A DNA stretch of 64,000 nt, from assembly GCA_003402345.1 (NCBI GenBank), contig QFXH01000002.1, positions 186,001 through 250,000 on the forward strand, given 5' to 3'. The notes under the pieces are model-generated. The model did no database searches. It was not told the origin of the DNA and saw nothing but the letters and a program-made list of their open reading frames with translations. A program made the position numbers and the translations under genes. This DNA comes from Candidatus Nitrotoga sp. MKT. GTDB taxonomy: Bacteria > Pseudomonadota > Gammaproteobacteria > Burkholderiales > Gallionellaceae. This document shows, in pieces, positions 45,682-55,830 of this stretch (position 1 is its first letter; each line of letters opens with the position of its first letter).

Positions 45682-46311
45682 TTAACGCTCGAGGTTTACG
45701 CGCAATCTATCGAGTGATACCACTGAAACAGCGCTTTTTGAAGACTCACGCAAAGCTGTGTTAGCGGAATGCAAAGCATCGTGATGCGTCACCAACAGAT
45801 TTTGTATAAGGTCGACGGCTTCATTTAATAGCGCGTCCGCATCGCTAGAAAAACGCAGTAGAAAATCCATGCTACGGGGATAATACGGCGTCCATTGCCA
45901 AGCCAAGAAGTTCTCATTACTCTTAAAGCCTGCCTCCTGGAAAGTAATATGTAACGTATTAATGGCACCTAACTGTTTTTGTTCGGGCGTAGGCACAGCG
46001 CTCCACATCAGCCCATAGTAAACACGCAGGGTATCGCCCAGATATTGCTGTTCCAGCATGGGGCGCAGGTAAAGCTTTTGTTCTACCTTAGGTTGTAGGT
46101 GCAGTCCAACCAAGCACTCAGTCGCGTTGCGATCTTCGGTGGTTGATACACGCCAGTCTGGCGCACTCGCCACAATACGTTCGCTTAATGCCAGCCAAAA
46201 GTCATTGTTCAATTTCTGGCGTGTTCCATCCACCTGATTTGCCACGCTAAGCGCTAAGGGCAAGTTTTCTTTTTGTGCGAAGAAATTCAGCACCGCCTGT
46301 TCTTCATTCAT
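45682..46311 (-). CDS. Hypothetical protein of 209 residues
   Basis: Family not recognised. Soluble, no signal peptide, no metal or nucleotide motif; contains LHLQPKVEQKLYLRPMLEQQYL and WQWTPYYPRSMDFLL, an aromatic-rich centre. The ATG start lacks a strong Shine-Dalgarno sequence. It is convergent with NIF3 and divergent from spoT. The length and even composition make it a likely real gene. Confidence 0.6.
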   Translation of the reverse strand: MNEEQAVLNFFAQKENLPLALSVANQVDGTRQKLNNDFWLALSERIVASAPDWRVSTTEDRNATECLVGLHLQPKVEQKLYLRPMLEQQYLGDTLRVYYGLMWSAVPTPEQKQLGAINTLHITFQEAGFKSNENFLAWQWTPYYPRSMDFLLRFSSDADALLNEAVDLIQNLLVTHHDALHSANTALRESSKSAVSVVSLDRLRVNLER

Positions 46312-46494
46312 CGGCCCGTCCTTAAAAATTAAATTATGCGGATTAGTCTTTATCCCGAATGGCTATAATTAGCCTTGCCATTTGTTTTGTAACGTTCAAA
46401 TTAATGATCTCAATAACCACGTCATTTAGATGAATACTTTAGCAGACAATCCACGCAGCTGATGCCCGCAAATTTAAATTTTGGAGGTGTATGT

Positions 46495-48618
46495 ATGCCC
46501 GATGCCGAAATGCTCTTACAGGAGGTCTCCGCTTACCTGAAGCCTAAGGATGTCGAACATATTCGGCAGGCACTTAAATTTAGTGGTGAAGCGCACGAAG
46601 GCCAACTTCGCAAATCCGGTGAGCCCTATATTTCGCATCCTATCGCCGTTGCCCGGATACTGACCCCATTGCATCTTGATGCGCAAGCCATCATGGCGGC
46701 ATTACTGCATGACGTGGTGGAAGACACCCATATCAGCAATGAGGAAGTAGCCAAGATATTCGGCAAAGCGGTAGCCGAACTGGTTGATGGCTTGAGTAAG
46801 CTTGACAAGATTGAATTTCAGACCAAAGAAGATGCACAAGCGGAAAATTTTCGCAAAATGCTATTGGCGATGGCGCGTGACGTGCGCGTCATCCTGATTA
46901 AGCTGGCTGACCGCCTGCACAACATGCGCACATTAACGTCAATGTCCCGCGAAAAATGTGAACGTATCGCGCGCGAGACCATGGAAATTTACGCGCCTAT
47001 TGCCAACCGCTTAGGCCTTAATGTTATCTATCAAGAATTGGAAGACTTGGGTTTCAAGTATCTGTACCCCAAGCGCTATGAAGTTTTGTCTAAGGCTATC
47101 AAAGTCGCACGCGGTAATCGCCGTGAGGTTGTAGGAAAAATTCAGGAGGCCATTCGCCAACGCCTGGAAGAGCATCACATCACCGCCCAAATACAAGGGC
47201 GGGAAAAGCATCTATATGGCATCTACCAGAAAATGCAGGCAAAATCACTGGCCTTCGCCCAAGTACAGGATATTTATGGCTTCCGCGTAATGGTGGATGA
47301 TGTACCTTCCTGTTACCTGGCGCTGGGAGCGCTGCATGCGCTATATAAACCGATCCCGGGCAAATTTAAAGACTATATCGCCATTCCCAAGGCAAACGCT
47401 TATCAGTCGCTGCATACCACCCTATTTGGGCCATTCGGTACCCCCATCGAAGTGCAGATTCGCACTCAGGAAATGCACAAAATCGCAGAGGCTGGTGTTG
47501 CCTCGCATTGGTTATACAAGGCCGCACAGACACCATTCAACGATCTGCACAAAAAAACCCACCAGTGGTTACAAAGCTTATTGGAAAGTTTAAGTCAGAG
47601 CGGTGATTCGGTGGAATTCCTAGAACACCTGAAAGTAGATCTGTTTCCGGATGAAGTGTACGTGTTTACTCCTAAAGGCAAAATTCTCGCGCTGCCACGT
47701 GGTGCAACGGCTGTGGATTTTGCTTATAGCGTGCATACTGACATCGGCAATAGCTGCGTAGCAGTCAAAGTAAATTTTGAACTGGCACCATTACGTGTTG
47801 AAATGAAAAATGGTGACCGCGTGGAAATAATCACCGCAACAAATGCCCACCCCAATCCCGCATGGCTCAGCTATGTCGTTACCAGCAAAGCACGCAGCCA
47901 GATTCGCCATGCACTAAAAACGATGCACTTTGACGAATCCTCCGCACTGGGGGAACGCTTGCTGAACCAAGCTCTATCTTCACTAGGGCTTAAAAAACAA
48001 GATATTGACGATAGCCGATGGGAAAAACTGCTCAAAGATACCGGTGTAAAGTCACGTGAAGAAATATTTTCTGATATTGCCCTAGGACTCCGCCTCAACA
48101 TGGTTATTGCACGCCAGCTTGCACGTATCGGAGAGGCTGGTACACAGGAACATCCCGCACCCAATGGCTTAATCACGATCCTTGGTACGGAAGGTATGGC
48201 GGTCCAATTCGCTAAATGCTGCCGCCCAATTCCAGGAGACCCTATTATCGGCATTATCAAAAAAGGCCAAGGATTAGTAGTTCACATCCATGATTGTCCG
48301 GTTTTATGCAAAGGACGCGGCGGTATGGACAAATGGCTGGACGTGGCGTGGGACAGACACATCAACAGGCCCTTTGAGGTGAGCATTAAATTAATCGTAG
48401 CTAATCAACGTGGCGTCCTGGCTAAAGCAGCAGCAGCAATTGCCGATGCCGAATCCAACATCGAGAACGTCCACTTTACCAACGAAGGTAATTACACCAC
48501 GCTGTACTTCACCTTGCAGGTGAGCAACCGCATACATTTGGCCAACGTAATGCGCGGTCTGCGCGGAATACCCGAAGTAATACGTATTACCAGAATCAAA
48601 AGCGCGCCTACCCAATGA
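46495..48618 (+). CDS. spoT: Bifunctional (p)ppGpp synthetase/hydrolase (RelA/SpoT family)
   Basis: Alarmone enzyme of the stringent response, 707 residues from the ATG at 46495. GGAGG ends 7 bases before this start; an earlier ATG at 46462 is less likely. HD hydrolase: ALLHDVVEDT near residue 75 (active). Synthetase region: YQKM..VQDIYGFRVMVDD and KFKDYIAIPKANAYQSLHTT. TGS domain: VYVFTPKGKILALPRGATAVDFAY. The C-terminal ACT domain ends the protein. The usual upstream rpoZ is not present. Confidence 0.95.
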   Translation: MPDAEMLLQEVSAYLKPKDVEHIRQALKFSGEAHEGQLRKSGEPYISHPIAVARILTPLHLDAQAIMAALLHDVVEDTHISNEEVAKIFGKAVAELVDGLSKLDKIEFQTKEDAQAENFRKMLLAMARDVRVILIKLADRLHNMRTLTSMSREKCERIARETMEIYAPIANRLGLNVIYQELEDLGFKYLYPKRYEVLSKAIKVARGNRREVVGKIQEAIRQRLEEHHITAQIQGREKHLYGIYQKMQAKSLAFAQVQDIYGFRVMVDDVPSCYLALGALHALYKPIPGKFKDYIAIPKANAYQSLHTTLFGPFGTPIEVQIRTQEMHKIAEAGVASHWLYKAAQTPFNDLHKKTHQWLQSLLESLSQSGDSVEFLEHLKVDLFPDEVYVFTPKGKILALPRGATAVDFAYSVHTDIGNSCVAVKVNFELAPLRVEMKNGDRVEIITATNAHPNPAWLSYVVTSKARSQIRHALKTMHFDESSALGERLLNQALSSLGLKKQDIDDSRWEKLLKDTGVKSREEIFSDIALGLRLNMVIARQLARIGEAGTQEHPAPNGLITILGTEGMAVQFAKCCRPIPGDPIIGIIKKGQGLVVHIHDCPVLCKGRGGMDKWLDVAWDRHINRPFEVSIKLIVANQRGVLAKAAAAIADAESNIENVHFTNEGNYTTLYFTLQVSNRIHLANVMRGLRGIPEVIRITRIKSAPTQ

Positions 48619-48657
48619 CACTTCTAATCTGTCTCACCCCAAACTAAAACATGGCTG

Positions 48658-49065
48658 TTACCAAACACTACCCTTCAGCTTTTCAATTTCTCTTCGGTCG
48701 CGTTTGGTCGGCCTCCCCCTTAAAAAAGTGGGCATCGGTTGTGCTTTTAACTCATCAGACAATGCTTTTCGCCGCAGAACACTTTCTTCCGTCTCTCTGT
48801 AAAGCGTCTGTGCTTGGGGAGCTGGCCCGCGCTGACTGGACAGGGCCAATACCTCTACGATGAATTGATACGGACCAATACGAATAGCCAGCATATCGCC
48901 CACCGCTACAGATTTTGCCGGCTTAACACGCACGCCATTGCATAAAACCTTGCCGCACTCTAAAGCATCCACTGATAAAGATCGCGTTTTGAAAAAACGG
49001 GCAGCCCATAACCATTTATCTATGCGAAACTTGGCGTTGTCATTTTTTTTGTCCATGTTATTCAT
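48658..49065 (-). CDS. hslR: Heat shock protein 15 (Hsp15), S4-domain RNA-binding protein
   Basis: Binds free 50S subunits carrying a blocked nascent chain. 135 residues from the ATG at 49065; other starts at 49068 (TTG) and 49056 (ATG) are possible. The S4 domain FRIDKWLWAARFFKTRSLSVDAL lies at the N-terminus and the C-terminus is basic (RGRPTKRDRREIEKL), as in E. coli HslR. Converges on spoT with a 39-base gap. Confidence 0.9.
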   Translation of the reverse strand: MNNMDKKNDNAKFRIDKWLWAARFFKTRSLSVDALECGKVLCNGVRVKPAKSVAVGDMLAIRIGPYQFIVEVLALSSQRGPAPQAQTLYRETEESVLRRKALSDELKAQPMPTFLRGRPTKRDRREIEKLKGSVW

Positions 49066-49307
49066 CAATTAAAGTTGTGGTAGATAGCAAATTTGGGCAG
49101 AGTCCCAAACAATAAATTGGTTTACCCTCGCCCAATCCATAAGCAGCCGAGTCACGCCCAGCAAGTAAGCAGTAAGTCTTGTAATCTACTCGTTGCTGCC
49201 ATCTCTTCAATGGCCATGCCGCGTTTCTGGGGCCGCCCCACTGATGTTCTCCTCGCTGGCATATTAGATTAGAATGTATTGATGGCTATTATTTTAGGAG
49301 TCACTTA

Positions 49308-49574
49308 ATGAATAAACAACTTTTAGAGTTATTGGATGGTGCCAACGATAAATATCCGCACACCTTGGAACAGCAGTTTCCACATATTGTTGCCAAAATC
49401 ATGGAGTTATGGGGTTTGCCGGCTCTTAATCAATATTTTGTCGATCTGATGTTACACACACGTGCCGAGCCGCGAGAAGGTTTTCCGCCGAAAGCGGCTA
49501 AAGAGATCCTCGATTTAAGCCTGATCAGTGACCAACAAACCCAAACAAAAAAGGGTACATTGATCAGTCGATAA
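49308..49574 (+). CDS. Hypothetical protein of 88 residues
   Basis: Short soluble protein: MNKQLLELLDGANDKYP, then a helical segment with LPALNQYFVDLMLHTRA and a polar tail. It has its own Shine-Dalgarno (TAGGAG, about 10 bases upstream) and stands alone between hslR and rimO on the opposite strand. I do not know its family, but the ribosome-binding site and composition make it likely real. Confidence 0.6.
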   Translation: MNKQLLELLDGANDKYPHTLEQQFPHIVAKIMELWGLPALNQYFVDLMLHTRAEPREGFPPKAAKEILDLSLISDQQTQTKKGTLISR

Positions 49575-49735
49575 ATCGGAAAGAAGCTCGCCTTAAAAAT
49601 ACAAAGCCGGATTCCCGTATCGCTTGTAAAAATTTCGTCTAACCCATCTCTGCCGCTCCGTAGAGCGGAATTTAACCGGGCAAATGATCTACAAATCCAA
49701 ATATTTCTTTGCTCGCTACACATGTAATTAACAAA

Positions 49736-51058
49736 TTACACCGCTTCCGCCCACAAATCGTGGACATCCGAATCAGTAATTCGGACATTCACAAAATCAC
49801 CTGACTTTAATGTCTGGCCGTTACTGATGTAAACCAAACCATCAATCTCTGGTGCATCAGCTGAACTACGCGCAATTGCACCCTCCTCGTCCACTTCATC
49901 CACCAATACTTGCATGGTCTTGCCTATTTTACATGCAAGGCGTTCGCCACTGATCTCTTCCTGCAAATGCATCAAACGGCTCAACCGTTCTTGCTGAATT
50001 TCAAGTGGAATGTGATCCGGTAAATTATTGGCCACTGCACCGTCCACAGGGGAATACATAAAAGCGCCGACGCGATCCAATTGAGCCATTTTGAGAAAAT
50101 CGAGTAATTCTTCGAACTCTTCTTCTGTTTCGCCGGGGAATCCGACGATGAAAGTACTGCGTAAGGTAATATCCGGGCAGATTGTGCGCCACTGCTGAAT
50201 GCGCGTAAGCACGTTTTCACTGCTAGCGGGACGTTTCATTAATTTAAGAATGCGCGCATTGGCGTGCTGAAAAGGGATATCCAGGTAAGGCAGGATTTTC
50301 CCCTGCGCCATTAACGGGATGACTTCATCGACATGTGGATAAGGATAAACGTAATGCAATCGTACCCATACACCCAGTTCGCCCATCGCTTGCACTAACT
50401 CAGTCATACGCGTTTTGATTGGCCGACCGCCCCAGAAACCCGTGCGGTATTTTACATCCACGCCATAGGCACTAGTGTCTTGCGAGATCACCAGCAATTC
50501 TTTTACGCCTGCGTTCACCAGATTCTGCGCTTCCTGCATAACGTCACCCACTGGCCGGCTTACCAAATCGCCACGCATGCTGGGAATAATACAAAAAGTA
50601 CAACGATGGTTACAACCCTCGGAAATTTTCACATAAGCATAATGCTTGGGCGTCAACCTTATGCCCTGCGGCGGCACCAGATCACTATAGGGATCATGCA
50701 GCTTCGGCAAATGGGCATGGATAGCTTCCATTACCTCATCTGTCGCATGTGGGCCGGTGACTGCCAATACTTTTGGATGCGTTTCTTTCACCACATTGCC
50801 TTTGGCGCCCAAACAACCAGTCACAATAACTTTCCCATTTTCGGCCAGCGCCTCGCCGATTGCTTCAAGCGATTCTGCCACCGCACTGTCGATAAAACCG
50901 CAAGTGTTAACGACCACCAGGTCAGAATCCGCATACTTGGGAGAAATAATGTAACCCTCCGCACGCAAACGAGTAAGGATATGCTCAGAATCCACCGTTG
51001 CCTTAGGGCAACCGAGAGATACGAAGCCGACGCGCGGCGCTATGTTCTGTTTGCTCAT
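49736..51058 (-). CDS. rimO: Ribosomal protein S12 methylthiotransferase RimO
   Basis: Radical SAM enzyme modifying Asp88 of S12, 440 residues. UPF0004 domain with cysteines in SLGCPKA, NTCGFI and VTGCLGAKG holds the first cluster. The radical SAM site is [20 protein letters not shown]-terminal TRAM domain ([11 protein letters not shown] onward) binds RNA. Sequence features ([14 protein letters not shown]) distinguish RimO from MiaB. Confidence 0.95.
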   Translation of the reverse strand: MSKQNIAPRVGFVSLGCPKATVDSEHILTRLRAEGYIISPKYADSDLVVVNTCGFIDSAVAESLEAIGEALAENGKVIVTGCLGAKGNVVKETHPKVLAVTGPHATDEVMEAIHAHLPKLHDPYSDLVPPQGIRLTPKHYAYVKISEGCNHRCTFCIIPSMRGDLVSRPVGDVMQEAQNLVNAGVKELLVISQDTSAYGVDVKYRTGFWGGRPIKTRMTELVQAMGELGVWVRLHYVYPYPHVDEVIPLMAQGKILPYLDIPFQHANARILKLMKRPASSENVLTRIQQWRTICPDITLRSTFIVGFPGETEEEFEELLDFLKMAQLDRVGAFMYSPVDGAVANNLPDHIPLEIQQERLSRLMHLQEEISGERLACKIGKTMQVLVDEVDEEGAIARSSADAPEIDGLVYISNGQTLKSGDFVNVRITDSDVHDLWAEAV

Positions 51059-51173
51059 GTTTTAACTTGATATATTGGATTAAACATATTTTTTATTGCA
51101 GCCAGCTTTATCTTCGCTACGCTTCCACTAATTGGACAAAAAGCTGCATTTAATAATGCAGGAGGGAACCTTT

Positions 51174-51953
51174 TTACTCTACCATTAACACACTCATCAA
51201 CCACACTGTCCCTACGCCCGATACAATCAACACCACTTGCTGCAAGGTATCCCGGAGCTGCACACGCTTGTGCAAACCGGGTATCAGGTCTGCCACCGCA
51301 ACATAGATCATGCTCGCAGCTGCCAATGCCAACAATGATGGTATCCACGACTGCATGGTCTGCAAGGCAAAATAACCAAGTATGCCGCCTGCCACGGAAG
51401 CAAAACTGGATATTAAATTTAATTGGAAAGCACGTAGCTTGCTATAACCCGAATGCAGCAGGATAACGAAATCACCCACTTCCTGCGGAATTTCATGTGC
51501 AATGATAGCCAACGCCGTGACAACGCCCAGATGTACGTCAATAAGAAAAGCCGCAGCTATGATGATGCCATCCACAAAATTATGGAAAGTGTCACCTATG
51601 ATGATCATCATGCCACTGCGTCCATGGTCAGCCCCATGCTCTGCATCGATTGATAAATGCGCTTCGCAATGCTCATGGTGACAATGCCTCCACAGCACCA
51701 GTTTTTCCAAGATGAAAAACAGCAAAATGCCAAACAGCACCGTACCACTCAAAATAGCTACATTGGGGGCTAGGTTGATTGCCTCGGGCAAAATATTGAG
51801 AAATACTGCTCCAAGCAACGCACCTATTGCATAGCTCACCATGCCACCAAGATAATTCTGTGTACGGCTGTTGAACGCGAATAATGCTGCGCATACTACG
51901 CTCAACGTGCCACCTACAATGCAGGTGGTAATAATCCAGACCAAAATGCTCAT
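51174..51953 (-). CDS. ZIP family divalent metal transporter
   Basis: 259 residues, about eight helices. A His-rich loop between helices 3 and 4 (HCHHEHCEAHLSIDAEHGADH) and the metal-path motifs GDTFHNFVDG (TM4) and AHEIPQEVGDF (TM5) are typical of ZIP proteins importing Zn or Fe/Mn. Upstream is a TATAAT box followed by CCGCGCC. It is 115 bases before rimO on the same strand. Confidence 0.92.
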   Translation of the reverse strand: MSILVWIITTCIVGGTLSVVCAALFAFNSRTQNYLGGMVSYAIGALLGAVFLNILPEAINLAPNVAILSGTVLFGILLFFILEKLVLWRHCHHEHCEAHLSIDAEHGADHGRSGMMIIIGDTFHNFVDGIIIAAAFLIDVHLGVVTALAIIAHEIPQEVGDFVILLHSGYSKLRAFQLNLISSFASVAGGILGYFALQTMQSWIPSLLALAAASMIYVAVADLIPGLHKRVQLRDTLQQVVLIVSGVGTVWLMSVLMVE

Positions 51954-51982
51954 GGAGAGTTCAAGAAATAAATGAGGCGCGG

Positions 51983-51988
51983 ATTATA
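51983..51988 (-). promoter_or_regulatory. Promoter -10 candidate for the ZIP transporter with GC-rich discriminator
   Basis: Minus-strand GGTATAATCCGCGCC, 30 bases before the ATG, matches the same pattern found before pcnB. The -35 region is not well conserved. Confidence 0.55.
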
Positions 51989-52154
51989 CCTAAAGGCAGG
52001 CAAGCCATTCTTTAAGTGCGTGGTCAATTACAGCAAATTTGATTTTTCAAAATAGTGAACAACCGGACAAGACCGATATCTGCACTACATATACAATCTA
52101 TGTGACGGTATAGGTTTCAGGATCGAAATGCACGGTTAAGGACTATCTCCCAAC

Positions 52155-53009
52155 TCATGTTGCCACCTTCGTTGCTACTCCCAGTGCCCGAATGCGCGTA
52201 GCGAACGCTTCCAATTGTTGCTCTGGCAGTGTAGCTAATTTCGGCGCTTCCGGTTGTAATGTGGGGCGTGCCAGGCTGTAAAGCAGCACACCTTCAGGTT
52301 TAATATTGTCATGCAGCAATGTGGCCAGAAAATTCAGATAATCGTCCTCGTCTTGCTTGCCCGGCGGCTCGCCATCCAACATAAACCAGCAGGTTTGCAG
52401 CCAAGTCGGGCACAGCGCGATGGAGATGGCGAGATTCTCGCGTACCTTAACTAGGCTTGTGCGGGTATTGTTGATCCGCTGCATACCAGCCTTGCTGGCA
52501 CGATCAACCTTGAACCACACTTCACCATTGAGTTGCGCCATCTTGCGCAGTCCCTCCTGCACATTTTTACGGTGCATAAGACTGCCATTAGTGATAAGAA
52601 CCAATTTGATATGGGAAGGTAACGCTAATTCTTGTCGCAGCGTACCGATGAGCGTTATAACTTGCTCGAACTCTTTAGCGCTGGTTGGCTCACCATTGCC
52701 GGACAACGCAATATCGTTAATGCGGCGTGCCCCTTCCGGCACGCGCCGCTGCATGAAATCTCCGTGCAATAACTCATGAAGGAAACCACGCAGCTCCTGC
52801 TCCAGCAGCACCAGATCAACTCGCGGAGCTGCGCCACGCTTGAGTTCCGGCACCTGGCAATATATGCAGCGCCAATTGCAGGCATTATTGGTATTGAGAT
52901 TGATGCCAACTGATACCCCGCCCGCTCGCCGCGACACCACAGGATAAACATAGCGCAACCCCGCGCTGTCGCGACTGTGATCGGTTACATCAAGACCAGT
53001 ATTGCTCAA
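52155..53009 (-). CDS. Radical SAM protein, function unknown, coupled to nlpD
   Basis: 284 residues. The radical SAM cluster motif CNWRCIYC lies near residue 44, followed by the SGNGEPT glycine motif (residues 102-108). The family is close to wybutosine-like radical SAM proteins of unknown role. The TTG start overlaps the nlpD stop as TTGA, so it is translationally coupled to nlpD; rpoS, the usual gene here in E. coli, is absent. Confidence 0.8.
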   Translation of the reverse strand: MSNTGLDVTDHSRDSAGLRYVYPVVSRRAGGVSVGINLNTNNACNWRCIYCQVPELKRGAAPRVDLVLLEQELRGFLHELLHGDFMQRRVPEGARRINDIALSGNGEPTSAKEFEQVITLIGTLRQELALPSHIKLVLITNGSLMHRKNVQEGLRKMAQLNGEVWFKVDRASKAGMQRINNTRTSLVKVRENLAISIALCPTWLQTCWFMLDGEPPGKQDEDDYLNFLATLLHDNIKPEGVLLYSLARPTLQPEAPKLATLPEQQLEAFATRIRALGVATKVAT

Positions 53010-53962
53010 GATTTTACGAGTGGTAGATATTTGGCAGGATCAACCGGCTTGCCAAAGCGGCGTATCTCAAAGTGCAGGCTGACCTGATCGGTGTCAGTGT
53101 TGCCCATCTCCGCGATCTTCTGCCCTTTGCTTACGTTCTGTCCTTCCTTTACCAGCACCTGGTCGTTATGGGCATAAGCGCTGAGATAAGTCTTGTTATG
53201 CTTGATGATGACCAGCTTGCCATATCCGCGCAGACCATTGCCGCTATAAACCACCTTGCCCGCCGAACTGGCAACTACCGCTTGGCCCAGCTTACCGGCA
53301 ATATCGATTCCCTTACGGCTGGCACTTTCAGAAAATTCACTTATTAACGTTCCAGACGTTGGCATAATCCACTCTAGCGCACTGCCATCGTCATCAGCAT
53401 TAACATCGATCTTGGCCTCAGATTTAATTTCGGGCTTAGCCTGAACTTTGGCCACCATCACAGGTTCAGATTTTTGCAAGTCTTCTTGCATTTTTTCAAT
53501 CTGTGCCACAGCCTGCTCGGTATACGGCAGCTTGGCCACCTTAGGTTGACTCTTGACAGGAATTTCCAGAGGCTTACTTTCAACCATAGTTTTAACCACG
53601 GTCGAAGTACTGGCAGGGGGCAAGCGCAATTCCCTCCCTAGTTGGATCATGCCATGATTCTGAATGTTATTTAGCTCTGCAATTTCACGATAATCAAGAC
53701 CATAGTTAAAGGCTATGCTATGCAAAGTATCGCCTTTTTGTACTACGTGAACCTGCGGGCGTCCGTCTTTTTCGCGTGGCACAGCTTTCATGACTGGCGC
53801 GGCTACCGGTGCAACCGGTTTTTTCAACTTGATTTCGCGTTCTACCCCATGCTCCACCACAGGCGCGTGAGACCCACTGGCAGAACAGCCTGCCACTAGC
53901 GCTGCGGCCATAACCGCAATAGCAATGGACTGTAGTCGAAAAGTAATTTTTATCGGCATCAT
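53006..53962 (-). CDS. nlpD: NlpD-like lipoprotein: LysM plus degenerate LytM domain
   Basis: Activator of the amidase AmiC in daughter-cell separation, 318 residues. Lipobox VAGC (Cys about 26), LysM domain ([18 protein letters not shown], residues 72-115), linker, then M23/LytM domain (210-315). The zinc ligands are lost: the first H.G.D position reads SRKGID and the last HxH reads SLHFEIR. This matches NlpD/EnvC activators rather than an active endopeptidase. Overlaps pcm by 4 bases. Confidence 0.92.
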   Translation of the reverse strand: MMPIKITFRLQSIAIAVMAAALVAGCSASGSHAPVVEHGVEREIKLKKPVAPVAAPVMKAVPREKDGRPQVHVVQKGDTLHSIAFNYGLDYREIAELNNIQNHGMIQLGRELRLPPASTSTVVKTMVESKPLEIPVKSQPKVAKLPYTEQAVAQIEKMQEDLQKSEPVMVAKVQAKPEIKSEAKIDVNADDDGSALEWIMPTSGTLISEFSESASRKGIDIAGKLGQAVVASSAGKVVYSGNGLRGYGKLVIIKHNKTYLSAYAHNDQVLVKEGQNVSKGQKIAEMGNTDTDQVSLHFEIRRFGKPVDPAKYLPLVKS

Positions 53963-54615
53963 ACTTTCCCCATCAATAGTGGCACGAATTTCACTGCCTC
54001 CAGGCGAGTTTCACGGTAACCCTGCGTCCCACGCTCAATCAGGCATAAAAACTGTTCCTGTGCACCCAATGGCAGCACCATTCTACCACCCACGGCCAGC
54101 TGTTCCAGCAATGCCTGTGGTACGTGCGTAGCGGCTGCAGCCATAATAATGCCATCAAACGGTGCGGCTGCCGGCAAACCAATGTTGCCGTCCGCATAAC
54201 GCAAGATAACATTTTTCACCTTCAATTCTTTCATGTAGCCTACCGCGCGCTCATACAAAGGTTGCACGCGTTCCACCGAATATACCTCATGTGCCACCTG
54301 AGCTAACACCGCTGCCTGGTAACCGCAACCGGTACCCACCTCCAGTACGCGGTTAAGTGCCATGCCATTGCGTAGGATTTCGACCATGCGTGCCACAATG
54401 TAAGGTTGCGAAATAGTTTGGCCAAAACCCAGCGGCAACGATACATCGTCATAAGCACGGCTGGCCAGCGCTTCGTCGATAAATATGTGGCGTGGCACCG
54501 CATTCATTGCAGCCAGCACAACCTCATCCTCAATCCCCTGTGCACGCAACCGCTCTATCAACCGCCCGCGTGTGCGCTGCGAAGTCATGCCAATGCCGCT
54601 ATGGTGCCCACTCAT
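53959..54615 (-). CDS. pcm: Protein-L-isoaspartate O-methyltransferase
   Basis: Repairs isoaspartyl damage in proteins, 218 residues. SAM motif [16 protein letters not shown], preceded by [17 protein letters not shown], a family signature. It overlaps surE and nlpD by 4 bases on either side (ATGA), in the order surE-pcm-nlpD known from E. coli. Confidence 0.95.
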   Translation of the reverse strand: MSGHHSGIGMTSQRTRGRLIERLRAQGIEDEVVLAAMNAVPRHIFIDEALASRAYDDVSLPLGFGQTISQPYIVARMVEILRNGMALNRVLEVGTGCGYQAAVLAQVAHEVYSVERVQPLYERAVGYMKELKVKNVILRYADGNIGLPAAAPFDGIIMAAAATHVPQALLEQLAVGGRMVLPLGAQEQFLCLIERGTQGYRETRLEAVKFVPLLMGKV

Positions 54616-55364
54616 ACGGCGTCACCTGCCAACCAGGCTCCCACCGCATCGAGCTGGCTATATTGCGTCAAATCCATCTGTAATGGCGTAATCGATACAC
54701 GGCGCTGGGCAATGGCATAAAAATCCGTGCCCGCACCCGCATCCTGAGCCTTGCCGGCCGCGCCAACCCAATACACAGTTTCACCGTGTGGATTAGTACC
54801 CTTTACCACTGGCTCGGCCTTATGGCGCTTACCCAGGCGGGTCACTTCGCGGCCTTGCAATTGATCGTAAGGAATGTCTGGCACATTCACGTTGAGTAAC
54901 CATGGGAGAGAATGAGTGCGTTTTTCAAATTGCCGCACCAGGTCAGCCACCACACGCGCCGCAGTATCGTAATACGCCAACTCCCTGCTCGCGAGCGATA
55001 CGGCAATAGCCGGGATACCCAGCAAAAAGCCTTCGGTGGCAGCTGCTACCGTGCCTGAATAAATTGTATCGTCGCCCATGTTGGCGCCCGCATTAATGCC
55101 GGAAATGACCATATCCGGTTGGGTATCCAACATGCCGGTAACCGCCAAATGCACGCAGTCGGTTGGCGTGCCGTTTACATAATAAAAACCATTAGCTGCA
55201 CGGCGTAAATTGAGCGGGCGATCCAGCGTCAGTGAATTGCTTGCACCGCTACGGTCGCGCTCTGGCGCCACCACTATTATTTCGGCAATAGTAGACAACG
55301 TTTCCGCAAGGCAAGCCAGGCCAGGCGAAAAATAACCATCATCATTACTAAGCATAAGCATCAT
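54612..55364 (-). CDS. surE: 5'/3'-nucleotidase SurE
   Basis: Survival-protein phosphatase of 250 residues. N-terminal metal site [13 protein letters not shown] (two Asp), the [22 protein letters not shown] loop and GRPLNLRR-type substrate segment ([11 protein letters not shown]). Two adjacent ATG starts differ by one codon. First gene of the four-gene overlapping operon. Confidence 0.95.
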   Translation of the reverse strand: MMLMLSNDDGYFSPGLACLAETLSTIAEIIVVAPERDRSGASNSLTLDRPLNLRRAANGFYYVNGTPTDCVHLAVTGMLDTQPDMVISGINAGANMGDDTIYSGTVAAATEGFLLGIPAIAVSLASRELAYYDTAARVVADLVRQFEKRTHSLPWLLNVNVPDIPYDQLQGREVTRLGKRHKAEPVVKGTNPHGETVYWVGAAGKAQDAGAGTDFYAIAQRRVSITPLQMDLTQYSQLDAVGAWLAGDAV

Positions 55365-55830
55365 ATTGCGACTATCCTTTTGTTCTGTACGGGCTTAAAC
55401 CCGTCAATGCGCTTCGATATCCGTTTTTTATTTTGCCAGCAACCGCGGGCCAACAAATTAGAACCGAAAGTAATAAAGATCATGATTATCGCTTGAATTG
55501 CCCCGGGTATAAATCCTCAACGTCATTGATTTTTTACTTAACCTATCAATCAAGCGAAACAGGCTATCATTTGCATTTTGTTGGGCATATTGCGTGATAA
55601 AACTGACAGACAACATATTTGGGCAACCACTGTAATATGCTCTGCGCGTTGAGCACATGGTTACACCAAATATTGGGGAACATTACTCTTGCCCGGCGAA
55701 ATTGGCATTAACGATCGTTCCAATCAAGAATCGTCAATTTTGCTGAAAAGAATAATCATGACGGCAAGGAAACTGCCGCTCCTCACAAATTTCTTGATTT
55801 AACACACATCATTTCACGGAAACATTAAAA
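55365..55830. other. Intergenic region between surE and the VIT-type transporter
   Basis: 466 bases between divergent genes; promoters for both must lie here. A partial stem (ATGCTC...GAGCACAT, about 55638-55659) sits in the leader of the rightward gene. I considered a manganese riboswitch but do not find its conserved core. A leftward 66-residue frame has no ribosome-binding site and is not called. Confidence 0.35.

Noticed and set aside
48610-48640. CACTTCTAATCTG after spoT as another element end
   Set aside because: Only about nine bases match and the AAGGG part is missing.
49069-49307. Possible RNA gene in the hslR gap
   Set aside because: No tRNA-like cloverleaf, no promoter/terminator pair; only weak hairpins.
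53006-53962. NlpD as an active endopeptidase
   Set aside because: The zinc ligands of the M23 domain are replaced (SRKGID and SLHFEIR), so an activator role is more likely.
55458-55658. A 66-residue leftward frame in the surE-VIT gap
   Set aside because: Covers the likely promoter region, no Shine-Dalgarno and no domain.
55600-55830. Possible manganese (yybP-ykoY) riboswitch before the VIT-type gene
   Set aside because: A hairpin and a GCCCGGCG string are present, but the conserved core of that riboswitch class could not be found.
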